Origin: Paenibacillus durus ATCC 35681
Lineage (GTDB): Bacteria > Bacillota > Bacilli > Paenibacillales > Paenibacillaceae
Length of the DNA: 64,000 nucleotides
Direction: 5' to 3'
NCBI RefSeq assembly: GCF_000993825.1
Contig: NZ_CP011114.1
Span: 124,001-188,000, forward strand
Below are positions 33,628 to 42,758 of the stretch, piece after piece. The translations under genes and the position numbers were made by a program. Below the pieces are notes generated by a model. The model was given only the letters and a program-made list of their open reading frames with translations, was not told the DNA's origin and searched no databases. How positions within the stretch are numbered: position 1 is the stretch's first letter; every line of letters starts with the position of its first letter.

Positions 33628-35091
33628 GTGGATATATCTGAACCATCTGCAAGGCATCAGGAGAACCAAGCTTTTTCCTTGAAGGCAATTATAGCACCCT
33701 TGTTGGCCATTATATCTGGAACGGTCATGGTCATCTTGGACGGGACAGTGGTCAATGTCGCGGTTCCTCAACTGGTTGAAATATTTGGAACAAACCTCAT
33801 CTCTTTTCAATGGGTCATCACCGGCTATGCATTAGCGATTGCTGCGGTTATCCCTCTTGCGGGCTGGTTGACGGACAGGTTCGGGGCGAAAAGGATTTTC
33901 CTTTTAACCATCATCTTGTTCACTTTAAGCTCCGCGCTTTGTTCGATGGCGCAGACAATTGAACAGCTTATCGCGTTTCGCATCATACAAGGTTTGGGCG
34001 GGGGGATGATCGCTCCAATTGGAATCGCGATGGTGTTTACATTGGCTCCGCCTGAACGCAGAGGAACCGTTCTCGGAGTACTGGGCATCCCCATGCTAAT
34101 CGCTCCCGCACTGGGTCCGATCCTTTCCGGGTGGTTGTTGGAAGAAGCCAGTTGGCATTGGATATTCCTGATCAACGTGCCGGTGGGCATCATTGCCATC
34201 TTAATGGGGCTGAGATATTTGCCTAATCATGAGCGTCAACCTGCTCATCGACTCGACGTTTATGGAATGATTCTCGCCCCTGCAGCATTCGTCTTGCTTA
34301 CCTATGGCCTAAGCGAAGGAGGGCAAAGCTGGTCATCCCCTAACACGATCCTGGCCTTGCTAACAGGTGTTGTCATTTTGCTGCTATTTATAATCATGGA
34401 ACTGCGACACCCTCAACCGCTTTTGGAAATGCGTGTGTTCAAATCAGCTTTATTCAATCGAAGCATTCTCTTGTTATGGATTCTACAGATTACGCTCTTT
34501 GGTTCCATGCTGCTTATTCCCCTGTATCTGCAAGATGTAAGAGGCATGACTCCGTTGGAATCAGGTGTATTGCTGCTAGCCCAGGCTCTTTCTTCCGGCG
34601 CTGCGAATCCGATTGGCGGCCGTTTGTTTGATAAAATTGGCGTACGGCCGTTAGCGCTCGTTGGGTTAGGCTTAGTTGCTGCGGCGTTGTTTATTTTATC
34701 GAACATGACAACGGTAACTAGCCAAAGTTTGATCATTGTTAGTTTAATCTTACTGGGACTGGGCACGGGGCTGGTTATGATGCCGCTCAATACCCATATT
34801 CTGAGTTCCGCATCGCATCATCCCGTTGGCCGCGTGACTCCGATCACAACATCATCGCAGCAGATCGTTATTTCTTTTGGCATAACTGGATTAATGGGTT
34901 ATTTAACTTCGCGCATTGAGGGTTATGGAACCAGTCTGACAGACCCCCTGCAGGCAGCAGCTTTGGGCTTTGACGATACGTTCCTGCTTGCTGCGATTAT
35001 CGCCTTGTTGTGCGTGTTCCTTGCCCTGACTCTACGCAAACCGCCAGTATCGATAAAACCTGGAAAATCAGAAGGAGTGAAAGTTGAATGA
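33628..35091 (+). CDS. DHA2-family MFS drug exporter (14 segments)
   Basis: A 487-residue EmrB/LmrB-type exporter. It shows VILDGTVVNVAVPQLVEIFG, GWLTDRFGAKRIF (motif A), and LGPILSGWLLEEASWHWIFLI (motif C). GTG 33628 is preferred to GTG 33619 because AGGAGG then has an eight-base spacing. Its stop overlaps the following gene (ATGA). It is the first gene of an operon with a small membrane protein and a PadR regulator, a frequent drug-efflux arrangement. Confidence 0.93.
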   Translation: MDISEPSARHQENQAFSLKAIIAPLLAIISGTVMVILDGTVVNVAVPQLVEIFGTNLISFQWVITGYALAIAAVIPLAGWLTDRFGAKRIFLLTIILFTLSSALCSMAQTIEQLIAFRIIQGLGGGMIAPIGIAMVFTLAPPERRGTVLGVLGIPMLIAPALGPILSGWLLEEASWHWIFLINVPVGIIAILMGLRYLPNHERQPAHRLDVYGMILAPAAFVLLTYGLSEGGQSWSSPNTILALLTGVVILLLFIIMELRHPQPLLEMRVFKSALFNRSILLLWILQITLFGSMLLIPLYLQDVRGMTPLESGVLLLAQALSSGAANPIGGRLFDKIGVRPLALVGLGLVAAALFILSNMTTVTSQSLIIVSLILLGLGTGLVMMPLNTHILSSASHHPVGRVTPITTSSQQIVISFGITGLMGYLTSRIEGYGTSLTDPLQAAALGFDDTFLLAAIIALLCVFLALTLRKPPVSIKPGKSEGVKVE

Positions 35092-35498
35092 GAACAGTCA
35101 TGTCCGTGATAAGAATAGGGCTTGGCATTCTGCTATTAGGCATAGGGATTGCCGACCTATCAGGGTTAATGCCTCCTATGCACTATCCAGAGCCGGCAAA
35201 TACGTTTATGGAAGCTTTGCTGGATACGAAATATGTTATGTTTATTGTCAGTGTGCTAAAGATAGTCGTCGGTGCATCCTTGTTGTCCAACCGTTATGTT
35301 CCATTTGCATTAGTTGTTTTCTTTCCTATTACCGTGAATATGGTTTTGTTTCATGCCTTCTTGAACTTTGAGGGAATCGTTCCTGCCGCGGTGATTGGGA
35401 TTCTCCATATCGTTCTTCTGGCCGATTATATTGACGTTTACAGACCGCTTTTACAATCCAAAAGTATCCATTCGGCAGACCGATTAGTAGAACGGTAG
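35088..35498 (+). CDS. Small four-segment membrane protein (DoxX-like)
   Basis: A 136-residue protein with about four hydrophobic segments (VIRIGLGILLLGIGIADLSG, YVMFIVSVLKIVVGASLLS, VPFALVVFFPITVNMVLFHA, VIGILHIVLLADYIDVY), the size and pattern of DoxX/DoxD-like proteins. Its ATG overlaps the MFS stop, so it is translationally coupled. Its role alongside the exporter is unknown. Confidence 0.75.
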   Translation: MRTVMSVIRIGLGILLLGIGIADLSGLMPPMHYPEPANTFMEALLDTKYVMFIVSVLKIVVGASLLSNRYVPFALVVFFPITVNMVLFHAFLNFEGIVPAAVIGILHIVLLADYIDVYRPLLQSKSIHSADRLVER

Positions 35499-35549
35499 GA
35501 ATTTGATATATTGTTGTATAGAGGACGATTTCACTATGGAGGCGATAAC

Positions 35550-36086
35550 TTGTACGAATTGTTTGTTCTGGGGGAATTATCGATAAGCCCTAAGCACGGA
35601 TATGAAATTCAGTTCATGTTAAAAAACACGGTCGGCCCCATCCGACAAATCAGCAATGGAACGCTCTATCCCCTAATTTCCAGATTAGTGGAGAATGGGT
35701 TGATCAATCAGCGCGACGAACCGCAAGAAGGTGGCAGACCGCGTAAAATCTATGAATTAACAGAAATGGGACGGCATCGCTTCCACGAGCTTATGGACGC
35801 GCCGCTTGAATACAACACTGATATTGATCTGCAGCTTCATTTTAAAATGACTTTCTTCGGTTATGTATCCAAAGAGGTTCGATTGGCAACTATGGGACAA
35901 TATTTAGAGTATCTGCAATATAATTTGAAATATATCACGGAATTAGCAGCGCAGGTTGCTGCAAAACCGGAAATTCCAGAACAAAAGAAACCGGATATTC
36001 TAAGAATGTTTGGTCATCGAAGGGCGGTTATGGAGTCCGAAATTCAATGGGCATTAAAAGAAACCGAGTATATTGCGACGTTATGA
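35550..36086 (+). CDS. PadR-family regulator
   Basis: A 178-residue regulator. The winged helix reads YELFVLGELSISPKHGYEIQ, SNGTLYPLISRLVENGLINQ and GRPRKIYELTEMGRHRF, with the PadR wing tyrosines. A helical C-terminal dimerisation domain (Vir_act_alpha_C type) follows. TTG 35550 is chosen because GGAGG lies seven bases upstream. PadR proteins usually repress an adjacent exporter and are released by its substrate. The palindromes at 33560-33607 are the candidate site. Confidence 0.88.
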   Translation: MYELFVLGELSISPKHGYEIQFMLKNTVGPIRQISNGTLYPLISRLVENGLINQRDEPQEGGRPRKIYELTEMGRHRFHELMDAPLEYNTDIDLQLHFKMTFFGYVSKEVRLATMGQYLEYLQYNLKYITELAAQVAAKPEIPEQKKPDILRMFGHRRAVMESEIQWALKETEYIATL

Positions 36087-36251
36087 ATCATTTTTGAAGG
36101 ACTAACTTGCTTATCATCATGTTGACGATGCTTACCCGACCCATGTGGAGTGCTCAGTGCTGCTAAAATGGCGGGAGCAGGATTAAGAACTATGCCCCGG
36201 ATGAGCTTTTTCAAAGGCATGGATTCTATCCATGTCTCAGATTGTCGACTT

Positions 36252-36288
36252 ATGGCTTCTTAATTCACTCAAATCAAGAAGCCATTTG
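36252..36288 (+). terminator. Terminator after the padR-type gene
   Basis: ATGGCTTCTT (36252-36261) pairs exactly with AAGAAGCCAT (36276-36285), followed by TTTG. Confidence 0.65.
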
Positions 36289-36315
36289 AGCTTTATACAT
36301 ATTTTCCCTTAAATC

Positions 36316-36697
36316 TCAAAAATTAATGAAAATAGTTGCAAAAGCGAATGTTAGCCCGTTCTTCCACAACCTATTTACCAGTTTCTTTAAATTCATATAC
36401 GCAAATAAGAAGTTTAGTTCCATCTTTACTCTGGCTAAACCTCTGTGTTTTGCATAACGCATACTATGAAACTCTTTGGCATCCGCAAAAACCCGTTCAA
36501 TGGTTTGACTACGGAGAGCATAAAGCTCTTTGCTACCTGTTGTATGTCGTATATCTCAGCTTTTTCAATGTATTCATCCCAAACATGGCGAACAACAAGC
36601 TTTATATGGTTTTTGCTTTCTGTGCAATGACTCAGGTATGGACAATCCTTACGTTTATCAGGGTTACTCTTGTACTCTCTATAGCCTTCACGTACTC
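36316..36697 (-). pseudogene. 3' remnant of an IS1182-type transposase
   Basis: On the minus strand two frames, joined by a frameshift near 36530, give CPYLSHCTESKNHIKLVVRH, then SQTIERVFADAKEFHSMRYA, KHRGLARVKMELNFLFAYMN and LKKLVNRLW. This matches the C-terminal DDE part of IS1182-like transposases. The upstream part is missing and abuts the end of the methyltransferase gene. Confidence 0.75.
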
Positions 36698-37447
36698 TTA
36701 TAGTTTTCTTGCCTTGATTACAAAAGTTACAGGAAACATCTTCGCTCTTTTTACGAAATCACTGTTTTCATCCCACAATTGCATTATTTCATTGTCGGTT
36801 TCCTCAATCATTTGTTCAATAACAAATCCCGCTTTTGCCAACGCATTCACATAGGTTGATAGTTTACGGTCCGATAATGTTAGCACACCTTCTCCGGCTA
36901 AATCAAGAGATACCGAATACCAAGATTCATCGAAATAACACTTGTTAAAAGCAAACATATTATTTTCTGCAACAACACATTTGTGTATAGGATGAGACCA
37001 ACTGAAAATAAATACGCCGTCTTTTTTTAGATAAGAAGCGATCCGGCAAAAAGTACCCTCAAGGTCGGTGGTCCAGCCTATGGCATAAATCGAATAAACA
37101 AAGTCAAAATAATCCTCTGGTATGCCACATTCTTCTTCCATGGGAGAACAGATCAATTTTGCTGAAAGACCGCACGACGTTAAATGTTGCGTTGCCTTTT
37201 CGATTTGTTTTTCTGATATATCCATACCCCATAGTTCAGATGCTTTGCGGTCCCCTTGATACTGCAAGGATTGACCGTTTCCACAGCCTATCTCCAGCAT
37301 CTTTTTTCCTGAGACATCACCAAAAAGTTGGCATTTTTCTTCTGAGACAAATGCTCCATAAAAAGGAAGCACGATTGCTTCTAAAAAGTCATTTCCTTTT
37401 GTATCCCAATAGAAGCTGTTTGTTTTATAAACTGCATTCTTGTTCAT
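36698..37447 (-). CDS. Class I SAM-dependent methyltransferase
   Basis: A 249-residue methyltransferase. Motif I is KMLEIGCGNGQSLQYQ, then ELWGMDISEKQIEKA, DYFDFVYSIYAIGWTTDLEG as motif IV, and LKKDGVFIFSWSHPIHKCV. The WSHP stretch is seen in UbiE-like enzymes of unknown substrate. ATG 37447 has GAGGGAGG upstream. It may have a small overlapping frame in front (37425-37622) that I do not count as a gene. Confidence 0.85.
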   Translation of the reverse strand: MNKNAVYKTNSFYWDTKGNDFLEAIVLPFYGAFVSEEKCQLFGDVSGKKMLEIGCGNGQSLQYQGDRKASELWGMDISEKQIEKATQHLTSCGLSAKLICSPMEEECGIPEDYFDFVYSIYAIGWTTDLEGTFCRIASYLKKDGVFIFSWSHPIHKCVVAENNMFAFNKCYFDESWYSVSLDLAGEGVLTLSDRKLSTYVNALAKAGFVIEQMIEETDNEIMQLWDENSDFVKRAKMFPVTFVIKARKL

Positions 37448-37728
37448 GCCGGCGCCCTCCCTCAATATAAATTTTCCGTACTTGCGCATTATCCGAGCCA
37501 TCAGCAAATAGAATATCGGCGGCCTGAGGCATGGATTCTATCCGTGTCTTTTTTTGCCTATGAGGAATCGAATCTCTAATTTTCTTGCGGACAACTGGGT
37601 TGCCTCTTCGTGGTAAGTTCATTTTGGATTCTCACTCGTCCTTGGTCAGATCCTGCAATAATATACTATAAGCCATTTAATTTTAAGATGTATAGTCATG
37701 TGAGAATACCTTGAAAGGAGTTTTCCTC

Positions 37729-38304
37729 ATGAATATCACATCTTTTTTATTATACTGTATTATTATCACTATAACACCAGGGCCTACTAATATCGTCATA
37801 TTATCCACAGTGCATAATTTTGGGACAAAAAAGGCAATGGAATATACGTATGGAGCAACTATTGCTTTTGGTCTATTGCTTGTTATTTCCGCTATGTTGA
37901 ATACTATGCTTATAACGGTAATGCCTAAAATTTTAATTGTTATGCAGATCATCGGAAGCTTTTATATGTTCTATCTCGCTTATCAAATTTACAACATGGA
38001 TACATCAAAACCAACTGTAAACCAAACGGGTACCTTTATGTCAGGCTTCCTTATGCAGTTTTTAAATCCCAAGGTGGTACTATTTACAATGACTGTAATC
38101 CCTAGCTTTATTCTTCCCTACTATACCGCCATGCCTGCGGTAACAATAAGTGTTATAGCTATAACTCTTATTGGATTTTTAGCCTTTATTACATGGGTTC
38201 TTTTCGGTACAATCTTCAAGGCGTTTTTACAAAAGCATACAAGGGCTGTTAATGTAATGATGGCTTTATTTTTAGCTTATGCTGCAGTAATGATATGGAT
38301 ATAG
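37729..38304 (+). CDS. LysE-family amino-acid exporter
   Basis: A 191-residue protein with six hydrophobic segments. It shows the family start TITPGPTNIVILSTVHNFG, then FLMQFLNPKVVLFTMTVIPS, which matches the LysE/RhtB NPK motif. AAAGGAG lies eight bases before ATG. LysE/RhtB proteins export amino acids or related metabolites. An AraC-type regulator follows 24 bases later, probably its controller. Confidence 0.88.
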   Translation: MNITSFLLYCIIITITPGPTNIVILSTVHNFGTKKAMEYTYGATIAFGLLLVISAMLNTMLITVMPKILIVMQIIGSFYMFYLAYQIYNMDTSKPTVNQTGTFMSGFLMQFLNPKVVLFTMTVIPSFILPYYTAMPAVTISVIAITLIGFLAFITWVLFGTIFKAFLQKHTRAVNVMMALFLAYAAVMIWI

Positions 38305-38328
38305 GTAAGCTATTAAGAGGTGAATGAA

Positions 38329-39105
38329 GTGGACAAATTTATCTATAAAAAATCGGCAGGTATTACTGCGTTGTCAGCAAGCATTACTGATTTTACGTAT
38401 AAAAAGCACTCTCACAAGGAGTATGCAGTAGGTGTAACATTGCGTGGTATTCAAGAATATAACTTGGATGGCAGTTTGCAATTATCCTATCAAAATGGTG
38501 TTATGCTGTTTAATCCGGAACAGGCACATGACGGAATGGCACATGATGAGGCAGGTCTTGATTACGTAATGCTATATATTGAGCCGCAATTGCTTTTAGA
38601 GGTGATTGAGAAGAAAGATAGGGTGCGTTTTTCAACCCCCATTGTGTATGATTGTAGACTGGAACAAAGAATATTAAGTCTTGCTAAGGCAATATTAAGC
38701 GAAAAAGATGAGGCTTTGTGCAGCGAGTTACTCTTATCCCTGACAGATAGCCTTATTCAAACCAATCTTTCTACAGAATATAAGAAGGATAACGCTCTAA
38801 TTAGAAAGGCAAAGGATATGCTTCATTCCAACTTGGAAAATGTGCTTAAACTTGAGGAGATAAGTAAAGAGCTTGATCTATCGAAATTTCAGTTTATCCG
38901 ATTATTCAAGGCTCATACTGGAATTTCACCATACCAATACTTTCTTAACTGCAAGATCGAACGTGCAAAGCAGCTAATAGAAAAAAACGGAGATATTTAT
39001 TCAGCAGTAGCTGAATGTGGTTTTGTTGATTTAACCCATTTAAATAAACACTTTAAAGGTGTATATGGAACAACAGCATTCGAATACAGGTCACATCTAA
39101 ATTGA
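38329..39105 (+). CDS. AraC-family regulator
   Basis: A 258-residue regulator. The N-terminal cupin-type sensing domain has HSHKEYAVGVTLRGIQEYNL and LFNPEQAHDGMAHDE. The C-terminal pair of helix-turn-helices reads LKLEEISKELDLSKFQFIRL, HTGISPYQYFLNCKIERAKQ and ECGFVDLTHLNKHFKGVYG. GTG 38329 with AAGAGGTG upstream is preferred to GTG 38320. It pairs with the LysE-type exporter upstream, as many amino-acid exporters do with AraC regulators. Confidence 0.88.
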   Translation: MDKFIYKKSAGITALSASITDFTYKKHSHKEYAVGVTLRGIQEYNLDGSLQLSYQNGVMLFNPEQAHDGMAHDEAGLDYVMLYIEPQLLLEVIEKKDRVRFSTPIVYDCRLEQRILSLAKAILSEKDEALCSELLLSLTDSLIQTNLSTEYKKDNALIRKAKDMLHSNLENVLKLEEISKELDLSKFQFIRLFKAHTGISPYQYFLNCKIERAKQLIEKNGDIYSAVAECGFVDLTHLNKHFKGVYGTTAFEYRSHLN

Positions 39106-39125
39106 GGAGTGAAATCGGCGGTCCA

Positions 39126-39209
39126 ATGAAACAGACAACGAAAGTCCTTTTGGCCAGTCTAATTGGCAGTACGATTGAGTGGTATGACTTTTTCCTGTAT
39201 GGGACTGTC
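39126..39209 (+). pseudogene. 5' fragment of a metabolite:H+ symporter (MHS-type MFS)
   Basis: ATG 39126 opens TTKVLLASLIGSTIEWYDFF LYGT, the very conserved first segment of MHS-family transporters (IEWYDFFLYG). Similarity stops at about 39209, and the neighbouring sequence belongs to the MarR unit. Only about 28 codons remain. Confidence 0.65.
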
Positions 39210-39294
39210 TGCCAGAATCGAATGAATCAGCGAGTCCCGTTTTTCAAGCAAAAGAACCTTCAAATCCACCGGATAGGTGGAGATGAGGGTTTTT

Positions 39295-39831
39295 TTATGC
39301 GTGAGGTTGATCAAATCCATTAAATTTTCTGAGCATCGTAATGAACGCTTCAAGTTGATCATTGTTCCAATTGGAAATTCGTTCATAAAATGCATTCTCT
39401 TTCTCCTTAAGGGCATGAATGGTCATTTGTTGTCCAAGCTCAGTGAGAGACAGAAGGACCCCTCGTCCATCATCGGGCGAATTTTCTCTATTCACATAAC
39501 CCAAATGCTCAAGCTGTTTAACAAGGCGGCTAACGGAACTGCGGTCCATGGCTGTGGATTCCGCAAGAGCGGCAGCGCTTGTTGGTCCGTACGAATAGAG
39601 CCAACGAATAATATGGAAGGCTGCAGGCTGGATAGAGGGATCGAAACGTCCCGCAGTCCTGACACTTAGCGCATGGGAGGCGCTGATAAGCGCATGAAGC
39701 TGTTCGCCAAGCTGTAGTTCTAATTCCTCTCTTACTACATTTTTGCCTCGGTTATTATCTTGATCATATTCCACTGTTTTGCCCACATCCCCTATAAATG
39801 ATAAGAATAAATCCGTGTAAGTAGTTGACAT
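39295..39831 (-). CDS. MarR-family regulator
   Basis: A winged-helix MarR protein: AAFHIIRWLYSYGPTSAAAL, then STAMDRSSVSRLVKQLEHLG, then NRENSPDDGRGVLLSLTELG as the wing. The frame begins at ATG 39831, but the best promoter puts the transcription start at about the same base. Either the mRNA is leaderless or translation starts at a later GTG about 20 codons in. It diverges from an SDR-MFS pair and is flanked by TTGACATATGTCAA, a likely self-binding operator. Confidence 0.85.
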   Translation of the reverse strand: MSTTYTDLFLSFIGDVGKTVEYDQDNNRGKNVVREELELQLGEQLHALISASHALSVRTAGRFDPSIQPAAFHIIRWLYSYGPTSAAALAESTAMDRSSVSRLVKQLEHLGYVNRENSPDDGRGVLLSLTELGQQMTIHALKEKENAFYERISNWNNDQLEAFITMLRKFNGFDQPHA

Positions 39832-39866
39832 ATATCCATTAAATCAATATAGTTGACATATGTCAA
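39825..39866. promoter_or_regulatory. Operator and minus-strand promoter of the MarR unit
   Basis: TTGACATATGTCAA (39853-39866) is a perfect palindrome, and TTGACATATATCCA (39825-39838) is an imperfect copy. On the minus strand TTGACA (reverse of 39861-39866), 17 bases and TTTAAT (reverse of 39838-39843) form the marR promoter, so the operator covers its -35 box. Confidence 0.7.
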
Positions 39867-39945
39867 TCAAATGTTGACGGTAGCCTGTTCTCTAAAGCTT
39901 AAGAATTATTGCACAAAAAAGTATACCACACAGAGGAGACTTATT

Positions 39946-40818
39946 ATGACTAAACCCATCGTTGTCATCACTGGAGCAACAAGCGGGCTGGGGCAAATTG
40001 TCGCCATGAATTTGGCTAAGACCGGCGCTCACCTTGTTATAACGGCCAGAAGCAGGGAGCGGGCTGAAGCAACCCGAAAATGGATCAAAGACAGCTCACC
40101 TTCAACAAAAGTAGATTTCTTTTACGGGGACTTGTCCCTGATGAAGGATGTCAAACGTGTTGGACAGGAAATTACCGCCGCTTTTCCCAAGATCGATGTA
40201 CTTGTGAACAATGCAGGGCTCCATGCCTTCGAACAGCGGGTCACTTCTGAGGGATTTCCTGAAATGATTGCGGTGAATTATTTGGCCCCGTGGCTATTGT
40301 CGCAAGTGCTGGAACAATCCTTAAGAAATGCGGGAACGGCCAGAATTGTAAATGTGGCTTCCGAAGCCTCGCGAAATCACGGGATTCTAAAGCTGCCCGA
40401 TGATTTAACCGATACCACTCCTTTTACAGCCAGAGGCTCATCTGCAATCTACGGAAAAACCAAGCTCTTCAATATTATGTTCACAGCTGAGCTGGGCCGC
40501 CGGTTAACCGGAACCGGAATCAGTGTAAATGCATTGAATCCCGGATTCAATGTTACAGGACTTGGACGTGAGCTTTGGTTCGCCTCCATACTTGAACGTA
40601 TCTTAAAATTACTCCATATTGGCGATCCGCGAAAAGGAGCTGAAATCATCACCCGGCTGGTTATGGACCCGAAGTACCAGAAGGTGACGGGGGGATATTT
40701 TAACGTTGGTACCGGGGATTCCATTGGGCCTGTGCACCCAGGCGGGGATACCGAAATGCAGAACAAGCTATGGAGGGCAACCGCAGATCTTTTGAAACAA
40801 AAAGGAGCACTGAATTAA
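39946..40818 (+). CDS. Short-chain dehydrogenase/reductase (retinol dehydrogenase-like)
   Basis: A 290-residue SDR. The cofactor motif is VVITGATSGLGQIVAMNLAK, then LVITARSRERAEATRKW (basic residues suggest NADPH), VLVNNAGLHAF, VNVASEASRNH as the serine strand, and the catalytic SAIYGKTKLFN (Tyr-x3-Lys). A loop insertion before the Tyr resembles WW-oxidoreductase/retinol dehydrogenase relatives. GAGGAG precedes ATG 39946. The next gene, an MFS exporter, starts at the following base, so they form an operon under MarR control. Confidence 0.9.
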   Translation: MTKPIVVITGATSGLGQIVAMNLAKTGAHLVITARSRERAEATRKWIKDSSPSTKVDFFYGDLSLMKDVKRVGQEITAAFPKIDVLVNNAGLHAFEQRVTSEGFPEMIAVNYLAPWLLSQVLEQSLRNAGTARIVNVASEASRNHGILKLPDDLTDTTPFTARGSSAIYGKTKLFNIMFTAELGRRLTGTGISVNALNPGFNVTGLGRELWFASILERILKLLHIGDPRKGAEIITRLVMDPKYQKVTGGYFNVGTGDSIGPVHPGGDTEMQNKLWRATADLLKQKGALN

Positions 40819-42276
40819 ATGAACACGATTAAAAAAGGACCTCTGTTGTTCATCATGATATTGGGCGCTTTCATAGCCGTTCTGAATCAGACGATTATGA
40901 GTGTGGCTATTCCAGAATTAATAACAGATTTTAACATCGCGGCCACAACGGCTCAATGGCTGACCACAGGGTACATGCTGGTAAATGGAGTTTTTATTCC
41001 TGTCACAGCCTATCTTATGCAGCGTTTTACGACCCGGGAATTATTCCTTTCAGCTATGCTTGCGTTTCTTGCCGGATCTGTTGTATCTGGAGTAGCTCCC
41101 GGCTTTGAACTGCTGCTCATCGGCCGTCTTATGCAGGCTGCGGGAGCAGGCATTATTATGCCGCTCCTGATGAATGTGGTGCTTGCCATCTATCCTCCGG
41201 AGAAGCGTGGAGGCGCAATGGGGCTTATTGGAGTAGCTATTATCTTTGCCCCTGCAATCGGTCCGGCCTATGCCGGGTATATGCTGGACCATTACGTCTG
41301 GCGCTCGCTGTTCTATGTCATTATTCCGTTTGCGGCGCTAGTTATCCTTCTGGCCTTTTTTTACTTGAAAAATGTAACGGAGCGAGCCTATCCCAAGCTG
41401 GATATTACCGGCATGATCTTGTCCACTGTTGGATTCGGCACTTTATTATACGGATTCAGCAGAGCAGGCGCAATCGGCTGGACAACGACCGAAGTTATTG
41501 CAACCATGCTCGTTGGCGTGATCTCATTGGTTCTATTTTCAATAACCCAGCTTAAGAGCAGAACCCCCTTGCTGGAATTAAAAGCATTCCGATACAGCAT
41601 GTTTACGCTAACCACCCTTATTAATGTTGTTGTGACGGTGGTCATGTATGCGGATATGATGCTGCTTCCGATCTATTTGCAGAATATGAGACACTACACG
41701 GCATTCGATGCCGGAATTTTGATGCTGCCGGGCGCCTTGCTTATGGGCTTGCTTATGCCCGTTGCGGGGAGGCTGTTCGACCGGTTCGGAGCCAAATGGC
41801 TTTCAATCATTGGAATCACCATTACAATTGTTACGACCATCAGCTTTATTTCATTGACGGACTCGACAAGCTACGCCTATCTTCTGGTAATGTCCAGTAT
41901 CAGACGGGTCGGAATGGCCCTGTTCCTGATGCCGATTACAACTGCGGGCCTTAACGTTCTGCCGGCTGAGCTCAATGAGCATGGTACGGCCATTTCCAAT
42001 ACGGTTAAGCAAGTATCGGGTGCCATCGGCACAGCGCTTCTGGTCACCATCCTGACCAACCGGGCGCAGTTTCATGCGGTTAGGATAGCTGCCGAAGGAG
42101 TGGTTAGCGATCAGGCGCAATTGCTGCAGAAGGCCTCTATAGCGGGGATGAACGATGCATATTTAGCCGTTATTATTTTTGGAGCAATCGGGCTGGTGAT
42201 GTCCTTCTTCATTAAGAAAACAAAGCAGCCTGAAGTCACTCTGCAAGGTGATTTGATACAGGATTCTGTTGAGTGA
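40819..42276 (+). CDS. DHA2-family MFS drug exporter
   Basis: A 485-residue, 14-segment exporter. It begins MILGAFIAVLNQTIMSVAIP, with MLVNGVFIPVTAYLMQRFTT in place of the usual motif A and AIGPAYAGYMLDHYVWRSLF as motif C. It is close to the MDR subgroup YhcA/LmrB. Its ATG follows the SDR stop directly and uses AAAAAGGAG inside the SDR end. It ends at a strong terminator. Confidence 0.92.
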   Translation: MNTIKKGPLLFIMILGAFIAVLNQTIMSVAIPELITDFNIAATTAQWLTTGYMLVNGVFIPVTAYLMQRFTTRELFLSAMLAFLAGSVVSGVAPGFELLLIGRLMQAAGAGIIMPLLMNVVLAIYPPEKRGGAMGLIGVAIIFAPAIGPAYAGYMLDHYVWRSLFYVIIPFAALVILLAFFYLKNVTERAYPKLDITGMILSTVGFGTLLYGFSRAGAIGWTTTEVIATMLVGVISLVLFSITQLKSRTPLLELKAFRYSMFTLTTLINVVVTVVMYADMMLLPIYLQNMRHYTAFDAGILMLPGALLMGLLMPVAGRLFDRFGAKWLSIIGITITIVTTISFISLTDSTSYAYLLVMSSIRRVGMALFLMPITTAGLNVLPAELNEHGTAISNTVKQVSGAIGTALLVTILTNRAQFHAVRIAAEGVVSDQAQLLQKASIAGMNDAYLAVIIFGAIGLVMSFFIKKTKQPEVTLQGDLIQDSVE

Positions 42277-42299
42277 ATAAATGAGCTATGTGATATATA

Positions 42300-42343
42300 A
42301 TGCAAACAACCGATCCTAAGATAGGGTCGGTTGTTTGCATTTG
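42300..42343 (+). terminator. Strong terminator after the SDR-MFS operon
   Basis: TGCAAACAACCGATCCT pairs with AGGGTCGGTTGTTTGCA (one G-T), with loop AAGAT and a following TTTGG. Confidence 0.8.
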
Positions 42344-42367
42344 GTACTCCGAAAAGGGATTATCTTT

Positions 42368-42460
42368 TTATATCCAGAATTTCGGATACTGGCGATGTTC
42401 ATCAAGGTTATTGATCAAAAGGGCAACCAACACGATAATCAAAGAGCCTAAAAAAATCAT
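42368..42460 (-). pseudogene. C-terminal fragment of an HPP-family membrane protein
   Basis: On the minus strand a 30-codon frame reads IIVLVALLINNLDEHRQYPK and ends FWI, like the last segment and NNL...YP.FW tail of HPP-family proteins. A stop precedes it. The neighbouring 42470-42736 plus strand shows weakly coding-like frames with a shift and no recognisable family. Confidence 0.5.
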
Positions 42461-42758
42461 TCATGTGATAGGCGCAACGATCGAAATGCCCCTGTTATTA
42501 GAGATTTCCAAGTTAAAGTCCGGAAGCAAGGTGAGTTTTGTATGTCTCGGAAAGGCAGGCGGAATAACCACCTTGGTTTATCCGTTGAAGTTCTTGTGGG
42601 TGCATTTTTCATTTCTAAAAACGGGAATGAGCTAAATGAACAAATAGATCGGACCTTACGGAAAAGCGAGAAGCACCCAATATACGTTAAAGTTAATTCA
42701 TCAACAGGAACTCATAATAACGTACAACAAAAATAAAACACAAAGGATGGGATTCAAT

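Noticed and set aside
36336..36854. A 172-residue hydrophobic plus-strand frame
   Set aside because: It is the antisense of the IS1182 transposase remnant and the methyltransferase end. The minus-strand reading has clear protein similarity.
37425..37622. A 65-residue minus-strand frame overlapping the start of the methyltransferase gene
   Set aside because: Weak ribosome site, low-complexity basic composition, and overlap with a clearly better start. It may be a remnant but cannot be supported.
42470..42736. Plus-strand frames that read like a shifted small gene (EISKLKSGSKVSFVCLGKAG, then SEKHPIYVKVNSS)
   Set aside because: Two frames would have to be joined, no start or family is recognisable. 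Possible pseudogene but too weak to list.
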